A stretch of 44,283 bases of DNA from Carideicomes alvinocaridis (GTDB lineage Bacteria; Pseudomonadota; Alphaproteobacteria; Rhodobacterales; Rhodobacteraceae), in contig SRJI02000043.1 of NCBI GenBank assembly GCA_005473895.2, positions 1-44,283 of the forward strand, read 5' to 3'. The notes under the pieces are model-generated. The model had not been told where the DNA came from and searched no databases. It saw only the letters and a program-made list of their open reading frames with translations. Below, piece after piece: positions 34,508 to 41,486 of this stretch; positions within the stretch are counted from its first letter, which is position 1; each line of letters opens with the position of its first letter. A program made the position numbers and the translations under genes.

Positions 34508-34547
34508 CTATTTTGGCGGAGGGTCCGTCGGGCGGAAAGGACAGCTC

Positions 34548-36089
34548 ATGCCGATTCCCGATCCGACGATCCTTGCCACCCTGCTATGTGCCAGCGCCAC
34601 GGCCGCCGCCTGCGCCGCCCTTGTCCTGCGTCGCGGGCCGTCGCGGGCCGTGGCCCCGCCGCGCGGGGCAGAGATACGCTTTCTCTTCCGCGGCGCGCAG
34701 CTGATCGAATCCACGCCCGGCGCCGACGCGCTGCTGACCCTGCCCGCCGGCGGCCGCAACGGATGGGACGCGGTGCGCGACTGGCTGTCCCCCCGATTTC
34801 CGGCCCTCGCCGAGCTGCGCCCCGAGGAGGTGACCCAGCCGCTGCACCTGGTGCCGGCCGATGCCGACGACGCCGGTGCGGTCAGCCTTTTGCCGGGCCA
34901 CGGCGTGCTGACCCTGCTGCTGCAGGAGGGCGCGACCGACCCCGAGGCCAGGCGCGCCCTGCGCCGCTGCCGCGCGGAACTGGAGGTGCAGCGTCGCGCG
35001 CTGGATGCCGCCCCCTATCAGATCTGGCAGAGCGACGGCGCCGGGGGCATCGCCTGGAGCAACGCGCCCTATCGCCGGCTCGCCCGCCACCTCGGCCATG
35101 CCGACGAGGAGACGGCGCCGATCTTCGACCTGCCGGAGGAGACCGACCTGCCGCTGCGCCCGCGCCGCCAGCGCCTTGTCCCCCAGCAGGGCGGAGAGCC
35201 GCTGTGGTACGACGTCACCTCGGTCGAGCACGAGGGCACCTGGCTGCATTACGCCATCGACGTGAACGCCTCCGTCCAGGCCGAGATCGCGCAGCGCAAC
35301 TTCGTGCAGACCCTGGCCAAGACCTTTGCCCAGCTCACCACGGGGCTGGCGATCTTCGACCGGCGGCGGCGGCTTGCCCTGTTCAACCCGGCGCTGATCG
35401 ACCTGACCGGCCTCCCGGTAGAGTTCCTGGCCCGGCAGCCCGACCTGAATTCCTTTTTCGACCGGCTGCGCGACACGCGGATCATGCCCGAGCCCAAGGA
35501 TTACCTCGCCTGGCGGCGGCGCATCTCCACCCTGGTGAGCGAGGCGTCGAGCGACGAATATGCCGAGGTCTGGCAACTGGCCTCGGGCCTGACCTACCGC
35601 CTGTCGGGGCGGCCCCATCCCGACGGCGCGGTGGCCTTCCTGATCGAGGACATCACCGACGAGGTCTCCATGTCCCGCCGCTTCCGGTCGGAGCTGGAGC
35701 TTGGCCAGTCTGTCGTGGACACCTTCGACGAGGCCGTGGCGGTCTTCTCGCGCCTCGGGACCATGACCCTGTGCAACCGCGCCTACCGCCAGCTATGGCA
35801 GGCGGCGCCGGAAGACGGGTTCGCCGAGGTCACGATCGCCATCTCCGCGCAGCAATGGCGCGCGACCTGCTCGCCCGGCGCGGTGATCGACGACCTGGCC
35901 GGCTTCGTCACGCGGATCGGCACGCGCGAGGGCTGGAGCGCGGCACTGGAAACGGAGCACGGAAGCCGCGTGCGATGCCGCGCGGAACCCCTGCCCGGCG
36001 GCGGCACGCTGATCGGCTTTCGCAGCGACCCCGCCGGCCCCGCGCAAGCGCCGGAGCCGCGCGATGCCGGGCAGCTCACCGATGCCTGA
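34548..36089 (+). CDS. membrane-anchored three-PAS protein without kinase domain (possible DivL homologue)
   Basis: A 513-residue protein with one N-terminal membrane helix (ILATLLCASATAAACAALVL) then no HisKA or HATPase motifs: I see no H-box, N-box or G-box to the end. PAS-like units cover about 150-240 (AAPYQIWQSDGAGGIAWSNAPYRRLA in pieces), 250-370 (TTGLAIFDRRRRLALFNPALIDLTGL, DGAVAFLIEDITDEV) and 385-495 (DEAVAVFSRLGTMTLCNRAYRQLW). Kinase-less PAS proteins of this kind, called DivL in R. capsulatus, influence CtrA and gene transfer agents, as I recall; the CtrA box before this gene supports that idea. GGAAAGGA precedes the ATG. It sits between regB and tsaE in the same direction. Confidence 0.82.
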   Translation: MPIPDPTILATLLCASATAAACAALVLRRGPSRAVAPPRGAEIRFLFRGAQLIESTPGADALLTLPAGGRNGWDAVRDWLSPRFPALAELRPEEVTQPLHLVPADADDAGAVSLLPGHGVLTLLLQEGATDPEARRALRRCRAELEVQRRALDAAPYQIWQSDGAGGIAWSNAPYRRLARHLGHADEETAPIFDLPEETDLPLRPRRQRLVPQQGGEPLWYDVTSVEHEGTWLHYAIDVNASVQAEIAQRNFVQTLAKTFAQLTTGLAIFDRRRRLALFNPALIDLTGLPVEFLARQPDLNSFFDRLRDTRIMPEPKDYLAWRRRISTLVSEASSDEYAEVWQLASGLTYRLSGRPHPDGAVAFLIEDITDEVSMSRRFRSELELGQSVVDTFDEAVAVFSRLGTMTLCNRAYRQLWQAAPEDGFAEVTIAISAQQWRATCSPGAVIDDLAGFVTRIGTREGWSAALETEHGSRVRCRAEPLPGGGTLIGFRSDPAGPAQAPEPRDAGQLTDA

Positions 36090-36194
36090 CCACCATCTCG
36101 CGCCCTTCCCGGCAGCGGGCAGTGCTCCGATGTCGCCGCACTCCCTCGGCCTAGCCAAGCGCAGGAGCCGTGCGATGCAGGACAGCTCGCCGAT
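36045..36194. repeat. imperfect direct duplication of the PAS gene 3' end
   Basis: 36045-36083 (starting CAAGCGCCGGAGCCG) and 36156-36194 (starting CAAGCGCAGGAGCCG) are 39 bases long and match at 34 positions, 111 bases apart. The first copy lies in the last codons of the PAS gene, the second in non-coding DNA after it. This looks like an old tandem duplication that has drifted, perhaps marking a lost C-terminal extension. Confidence 0.65.
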
Positions 36195-36426
36195 AACCGA
36201 ACGCCTCGCGGCCGCGTCCCGTCCAACGGCGCTGGCCGGCGGCGGCTCGGATTTCGCAGTGATTTCCCCCTCCCCGCCCGACCGGCAATGATGCCGAACG
36301 GCTCGCCCAACTCTCACCGCGTCCGAACGCGCCCCACCGTGAACACCCTGCCTTCCGCAACGGACCCTGCGCCTGTCGGTGTCGCGGGGGCTTGCAGCGG
36401 GGCATGTGCCGGGTAATCTCCGCCCC
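36090..36426. other. 337-base gap between PAS gene and tsaE
   Basis: No gene is seen. It holds the second copy of the drifted repeat (36156-36194) and, near the end, TTGCAG (36392-36397), 16 bases, TAATCT (36414-36419), a weak candidate promoter for the tsaE operon. Short frames here look like decayed coding sequence rather than functional genes. Confidence 0.55.
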
Positions 36427-36900
36427 ATGCAATCCGTCCACGCGCCGATCCCGCTTGCCTCTCCCGATGCGACCTGCGCGCTGGCCGCCCGCCTTGGCGC
36501 GCGGCTCGGCCCCGGCGACGTCCTGCTGCTGGAGGGCGGCCTCGGCGCCGGCAAGACCCATTTCGCGCGCTGCCTGATCCTGTCGCGGCTGGCCGAGCCC
36601 GAGGACGTGCCCTCGCCCACCTTCACGCTGGTGCAGACCTATCCCGGCACCGATTGCGAGATCTGGCACAGCGACCTCTACCGCCTCACCGGCCCCGACG
36701 AGATCGAGGAGCTGGGGCTGGTGGAGGCCTTCTCCGAGGCGCTCTGCCTCGTGGAATGGCCCGACCGGCTGGGAGAGCTGCGGCCGGAGACGGCGCTGAC
36801 CCTGCGGCTCGAGACCGGGGAGGAGGACGAGGCGCGGTTGGCGCATTTCTCCTCCGACGATCCGGGCTGGGAGGCGCGGCTGGAAGGGCTCGCCGCATGA
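36427..36900 (+). CDS. tsaE: tRNA t6A biosynthesis ATPase TsaE
   Basis: A 157-residue P-loop ATPase needed with TsaB and TsaD for threonylcarbamoyladenosine at position 37 of ANN-decoding tRNAs. Walker A is LEGGLGAGKTHFAR; VPSPTFTLVQTY, HSDLYRL and LVEWPDRLGE are family blocks. There is no SD before the ATG at 36427 and the candidate -10 ends 8 bases upstream, so the message may be leaderless. It opens the operon tsaE-amgK-murU-addB-addA and overlaps amgK by 4 bases (ATGA). Confidence 0.94.
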   Translation: MQSVHAPIPLASPDATCALAARLGARLGPGDVLLLEGGLGAGKTHFARCLILSRLAEPEDVPSPTFTLVQTYPGTDCEIWHSDLYRLTGPDEIEELGLVEAFSEALCLVEWPDRLGELRPETALTLRLETGEEDEARLAHFSSDDPGWEARLEGLAA

Positions 36901-37874
36901 CCGACCTACAGGCAGAGGCGGCGGCGTTCCTCGACCGTGCGGGCTGGGGCGCGGCCCGGGCCGAGCATCTGGCGGGCGACGCCTCCGCCCGGCGCTACAC
37001 GCGACTGCACCTGGACGGGGCCCGCGCGATCCTGATGGATGCCGATCCCGCGAGTGGCGAGGATGTCCACCCCTTCCGCCGGATCGCGACCTACCTGACG
37101 GAAAACGGCCTTTCGGCCCCCGCGATCCTTGCCGCCGACCCCGACCGCGGCTTCCTTCTGCTGGAAGACCTGGGCGACGCGCTCTTCGCCCGGCTGGCAG
37201 AACAGGACCCGGCGCAGGAACGTCCGCTCTACCGGGCCGCGGTGGAGGCACTGGACCACCTGCATCGCTGCCCGCCCGCCTCCGGCCTCGTGGAGGCGAC
37301 GCCCGCGCATCTGGCCGGGATGCTCGGGCCGTTCTTCGACCACTACCTGCCCGCGCAGGGGCTGAAGGTGGTTGACGCCGCGCGCCACGCGATCACCGGG
37401 GCGATGCAGGCCGCGCTGGAGGCGCACGCGCCCGAGACCGGCGTCACCATGCTGCGCGATTTCCACGCGGAGAACCTGATCTGGCTGCCGGAGCGCGAGG
37501 GTGTCGCCCGGGTCGGCCTGCTGGATTTCCAGGACGCCATGCTGGCCCATCCGGCCTATGACCTCGTCTCGCTGCTGCAGGATGCGCGCCGTGACGTGAG
37601 CCCGGGGCTGGAGGACGAGATGATCGCGCATTACGCCGCGCTCTCCGGTCGCGATCCGGAGCGCCTACGGGCCGCCTGCGCCGTGCTGGGCGTGCAGCGC
37701 AACCTGCGGATCCTCGGCGTCTTCACCCGGCTGGCCGAGGCACGCGGCAAGCCGCAATACCTCGCGCTCCTCCCCCGGGTGCGCGGACATATCACCCGCA
37801 CGCTGGACCATCCGGCACTGGCAGAGCTCGCCCCGCGCCTGCGCTCCCTGCTGCAGGAGGGGACGAACGGATGA
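36897..37874 (+). CDS. amgK: anomeric MurNAc/GlcNAc kinase AmgK
   Basis: A 325-residue aminoglycoside-phosphotransferase-fold kinase. With MurU it makes UDP-MurNAc from recycled cell-wall MurNAc, bypassing MurA and hence fosfomycin. Motifs: GDASARRYTRL (N-lobe loop), LLLEDLGDALF, catalytic LRDFHAENLIWL (HxDxxxxN variant with RDFHAEN), and metal-binding LLDFQDAM. Starts in a 4-base overlap with tsaE and ends in a 4-base overlap with murU. The tight link to murU makes the cell-wall role, rather than choline or antibiotic kinase, the best reading. Confidence 0.92.
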   Translation: MTDLQAEAAAFLDRAGWGAARAEHLAGDASARRYTRLHLDGARAILMDADPASGEDVHPFRRIATYLTENGLSAPAILAADPDRGFLLLEDLGDALFARLAEQDPAQERPLYRAAVEALDHLHRCPPASGLVEATPAHLAGMLGPFFDHYLPAQGLKVVDAARHAITGAMQAALEAHAPETGVTMLRDFHAENLIWLPEREGVARVGLLDFQDAMLAHPAYDLVSLLQDARRDVSPGLEDEMIAHYAALSGRDPERLRAACAVLGVQRNLRILGVFTRLAEARGKPQYLALLPRVRGHITRTLDHPALAELAPRLRSLLQEGTNG

Positions 37875-38554
37875 CCCTGCCCGCCATGCTCTTTGCCGCC
37901 GGCTTCGGCACAAGGATGAGGCCCTTGACCGACGACAGGCCGAAACCGCTGATCGAGGTGGCGGGCCGCCCGCTGATCGACCATGCGCTGGCGCTCGCGC
38001 GGGGGGCACGGCTGCACCCGCTGGTGGCCAATGCGCATTACAAGGCCGGGATGCTCTCCGATCACCTGCTGCCGCAGGGGGTGCAGGTCAGCCACGAGAC
38101 GCCGGAGATCCTCGATACCGGCGGGGGCTTGCGCGCGGCACTGCCGATGCTGGGCGAGGGGCCGGTGGTGACGCTCAACACCGATGCGATCTGGGCCGGG
38201 CCGAACCCCGTCTCGCTGCTGCTGGAGGCATGGGACCCGGCGCGGATGGACGCGCTGCTGATCCTCGTGCCGCCCGGAAGCGCCGTGGGCCGGGAGGGGC
38301 CGGGGGATTTCGTGATGGACGCCGACGGGCGGCTGACCCGCGGGGCGGGCCATGTCTACGGCGGCATCCAGATCGTGAAGACCGAGGGCCTGGCCGCGAT
38401 CCCCGACGCCGCGTTCTCCCTCAACCGGCTGTGGGACGCGATGATCCCGGCGGGGCGGCTGCACGGCCTTGTCTACCCCGGGCGCTGGTGCGACGTGGGC
38501 CACCCGGGCGGCATCGCGCTGGCCGAAGAGATGCTGAAGGCCGCCGATGTTTGA
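37871..38554 (+). CDS. murU: N-acetylmuramate 1-phosphate uridylyltransferase MurU
   Basis: A 227-residue nucleotidyltransferase that turns MurNAc-1-phosphate and UTP into UDP-MurNAc. The N-terminal signature is AAGFGTRMRPLTDDRPKPL (G-loop and Lys), followed by ETPEILDTGGGLRAALPML, VVTLNTDAIW (metal Asp), and GGIQIVKTEG; PGRWCDVGHPGGIALAE ends it. Shorter than generic GlmU/RmlA-type enzymes, which fits MurU. It shares 4 bases with amgK and 8 with addB. Confidence 0.93.
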   Translation: MTLPAMLFAAGFGTRMRPLTDDRPKPLIEVAGRPLIDHALALARGARLHPLVANAHYKAGMLSDHLLPQGVQVSHETPEILDTGGGLRAALPMLGEGPVVTLNTDAIWAGPNPVSLLLEAWDPARMDALLILVPPGSAVGREGPGDFVMDADGRLTRGAGHVYGGIQIVKTEGLAAIPDAAFSLNRLWDAMIPAGRLHGLVYPGRWCDVGHPGGIALAEEMLKAADV

Positions 38555-41486
38555 CCCGCAGGACCGCCCCCGCGTCTTCGCCCTGGCCCCCGGCGTGGAC
38601 TTCCCCCATGCGCTGGTCGAGGGGCTGCGCGCTCGGATGCGGGGCCAGCCGCCCGAGGCGATGGCCCGCGTCACGCTGATCGTCAACACCGCCCGCATGG
38701 CCCGCCGGATCACCGCGCTCTTCGACGAGGGGGCCGCGGGCTTCCTGCCGCGCATCCGCCTGCTGACCGACCTCGGCAAGGGCCCGGACTTCGCCGACAT
38801 CCCCCCCGCCATCGCGCCCCTGACCCGGCGGCTGGAGATCGTGGAGCTGGTGTCCCACCTGCTGGAACAGAGCCCCGACCTCGCCCCGCGGGCGCATCTC
38901 TTCGACCTGGCCGACAGCCTCGCCCGGCTGATGGACGAGATGCAGGGTGAAGGCGTCTCGCCCGACGACGTGGCGGCGCTCGACGTGACGGACCAATCCG
39001 GTCACTGGGCGCGGGCGCAGCAATTCCTGTCCATCGTCGCGCATTACTTCGACGCCACCGCGCCCGACCCGGATGCCGAGGCCCGGCAGCGCCGCGTGGT
39101 CCTGCGGCTGGCCGAGCTCTGGGCCGCGCAGCCGCCCACTGAGCCTGTGATCCTCGCCGGCTCCACCGGGTCGCGCGGCACCACCATGCGGCTGATGGAG
39201 GCGGTGGCCGCGCTGCCGCAGGGGGCGCTGGTGCTGCCCGGCTTCGACAGCGACATGCCCGGCCCGGCCTGGGACGACCTGTCGGACGCGCTGACCGGGG
39301 AGGATCACCCGCAGTTCCGCTTCGCCCGCCTGCTGGACCGCCTGTCGCTGTCCCGCGACGCGGTGCTTCCCTGGCACGACGCGCCGCCGCCCGCGCCCCT
39401 GCGCAACAAGGTGCTGTCGCTCGCCCTGCGGCCCGCGCCGGTCACCGATTGCTGGCTGGCCGAGGGGCCGGCGCTGGGCGATGTCGGCACGGCCTTCGAG
39501 GGCGTGACGCTGCTCCAGGCCCCCACCCGGCGGGAAGAAGCGCTGGCCATCGCGCTGCGCCTGCGCAAGGCCGCGGAAGAGGGCCAGAGCGCCGCGCTCA
39601 TCACCCCCGACCGGATGCTGTCGCGCGAGGTGACCGCGGCGCTCGACCGCTGGCAGATCCTGCCCGATGACAGCGCGGGCGTGCCGCTGCAACTGACCCC
39701 CGCGGGCCGCTTCCTGCGCCATGTCTCGCAGCTGTTCCTGCGAGCCACGCCCGTCTCGGCCCTGCTGGAGATGCTCAAGCATCCGCTGACCCATACCGGC
39801 GCGGCGCGGAACGAGCACCTGCTGCTGACCCGCGACCTGGAGCTTCACCTGCGCCGCAATGGCCCGCCCTACCCGGATGCGCAAAGCCTCATGGCCTGGG
39901 CGGCGAGCCACAAACACGAGATGGCAGAGCCCTGGGCCGCCTGGGTCGCCGCCACGATCTGCGCCGCGCCGCCCATTGGCCCGCTGACGCTGGCCGACTG
40001 GCTGGAGCGGCACCTGGCCCTGGCCGAGCGCATCGCCGGCGGCTCCCGGGCCGAGGGGGCGGGGGAGCTTTGGGCGCAGACCTCCGGCGAGAAATCCCGC
40101 GCCACGATCGAGGCGCTGGCCGAGGCCGCCGCGCCGGTGGGCGAGATCGGCGCGCGGGACTATGCCGACCTGTTCGGCGCGGTGCTGTCGCGCGAGACCT
40201 TGCGCGACCCCAACCAGACCCCGCACCCCAATATCCGCATCTGGGGCACGCTGGAGGCGCGGGTGCAGGGCGCCGACCTGATGATCCTCGGCGGGCTGAA
40301 CGAAGGCACCTGGCCCGAGTTTGCCGAGGCCGATCCCTGGCTGAACCGCCAGCTGCGCCACCGCGCGGGGCTGCTGCTGCCGGAGCGGCGGATCGGGCTG
40401 TCGGCGCATGACTTCCAGCAGGCGGCCTCCGCCCCCGAGGTCTGGATCACCCGCGCGGCCAAGTCCGACGACGCGGAAACGGTGCCCTCGCGCTGGCTGA
40501 ACCGGCTGACCAACCTGCTGGCCGGCCTGCCCGGGCAATCCGGGCCGCAGGCGCTGGACGCGATGAAGGACCGCGGCGACGAATGGCTCGCCCGGGCCGC
40601 CGCGCTGGAGGCCCCGGGCGAGGCCGCCCCCGCGCGCCGCCCCTCCCCGCGGCCGCCCCTGCCCGCGCGGCCCCGGCAGCTTTACGTCACCGCGATCCGC
40701 GACCTGATCCGCGATCCCTACGCGATCTATGCCAAGCACGTGCTGCGCCTGCGCCCGCTCGATCCGCTGGACCAGGCGCCCGACGCCCTGCTGCGCGGCA
40801 TCGTCTTCCACTCCGCGCTGGAGGATTTCGTGAAGGCCAGCGTGGAGGATCCGTCGCAGCTCACCCCCGACGCGCTGCTGGGCATGGCCCGGCGCCAGAT
40901 CGACGCCAACGTGCCCTGGCCCACCGCCCGCACCCTCTGGCAGGCGCGCATCGCCCGGGTGGCCGAATGGTTCGTCGAGACCGAGCGCGCGCGCCAGTCC
41001 CGCGCCCGCCCCGCCGCCTTCGAGACGGTGGGCGCCCGCAGCCTGACGGAGCCCGAGTTCACGCTGAAGGGCCGCGCCGACCGGATCGACATCGACGACC
41101 GCGGCTATGCCCATGTCTACGACTACAAGACCGGCAAGCCGCCCTCCGCCTCGCAGCAGGCCGCCTTCGAGAAACAGCTTCTCCTGCTGGCGGCCATCGG
41201 CGAGGCGCGCGGCTTCGAGGGGATCGAGACCCGCGGCGTGGAGGCGGCGCAGTTCATCGGCATCGGGTCGAAACCCGAGGAAGTGCCCGCGCCGCTGGGC
41301 GATCATCCCGCGGCACAGGTCTGGGCGGAATTCGCGCAGCTCGTCGCGGGCTTTGCCGATCCCGCCACCGGCTACACCGCCCGCCGCGCGCTGTTCTCCG
41401 ATGCCGACCGCAGCGACTATGACCACCTCGCCCGGCTGGGCGAATGGGACGTCACCGACGACCCCGCGCCGGAGGACCTGACATGA
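38547..41486 (+). CDS. addB: double-strand break repair protein AddB
   Basis: A 979-residue AddB, the partner of AddA in the RecBCD-like nuclease-helicase of alphaproteobacteria. The N-terminal part is an inactive helicase-like scaffold (FALAPGVDFPHALVEGL, LIVNTARMARRI); the C-terminal PDDEXK nuclease shows SALEDFVKAS and GRADRIDIDDRGYAHVYDYKTGK around residues 845-865 (D-x-DYKTGK catalytic core). LILGGLNEGTWP-like MILGGLNEGTWPE is in the middle. No AddB-type iron-sulfur cysteines are evident, unlike Gram-positive AddB. It overlaps murU by 8 bases and addA by 4. It resects broken DNA ends for RecA. Confidence 0.95.
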   Translation: MFDPQDRPRVFALAPGVDFPHALVEGLRARMRGQPPEAMARVTLIVNTARMARRITALFDEGAAGFLPRIRLLTDLGKGPDFADIPPAIAPLTRRLEIVELVSHLLEQSPDLAPRAHLFDLADSLARLMDEMQGEGVSPDDVAALDVTDQSGHWARAQQFLSIVAHYFDATAPDPDAEARQRRVVLRLAELWAAQPPTEPVILAGSTGSRGTTMRLMEAVAALPQGALVLPGFDSDMPGPAWDDLSDALTGEDHPQFRFARLLDRLSLSRDAVLPWHDAPPPAPLRNKVLSLALRPAPVTDCWLAEGPALGDVGTAFEGVTLLQAPTRREEALAIALRLRKAAEEGQSAALITPDRMLSREVTAALDRWQILPDDSAGVPLQLTPAGRFLRHVSQLFLRATPVSALLEMLKHPLTHTGAARNEHLLLTRDLELHLRRNGPPYPDAQSLMAWAASHKHEMAEPWAAWVAATICAAPPIGPLTLADWLERHLALAERIAGGSRAEGAGELWAQTSGEKSRATIEALAEAAAPVGEIGARDYADLFGAVLSRETLRDPNQTPHPNIRIWGTLEARVQGADLMILGGLNEGTWPEFAEADPWLNRQLRHRAGLLLPERRIGLSAHDFQQAASAPEVWITRAAKSDDAETVPSRWLNRLTNLLAGLPGQSGPQALDAMKDRGDEWLARAAALEAPGEAAPARRPSPRPPLPARPRQLYVTAIRDLIRDPYAIYAKHVLRLRPLDPLDQAPDALLRGIVFHSALEDFVKASVEDPSQLTPDALLGMARRQIDANVPWPTARTLWQARIARVAEWFVETERARQSRARPAAFETVGARSLTEPEFTLKGRADRIDIDDRGYAHVYDYKTGKPPSASQQAAFEKQLLLLAAIGEARGFEGIETRGVEAAQFIGIGSKPEEVPAPLGDHPAAQVWAEFAQLVAGFADPATGYTARRALFSDADRSDYDHLARLGEWDVTDDPAPEDLT

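Noticed and set aside
34548-36089. Full sensor histidine kinase
   Set aside because: No H-box, N-box or G-box anywhere after the PAS units.
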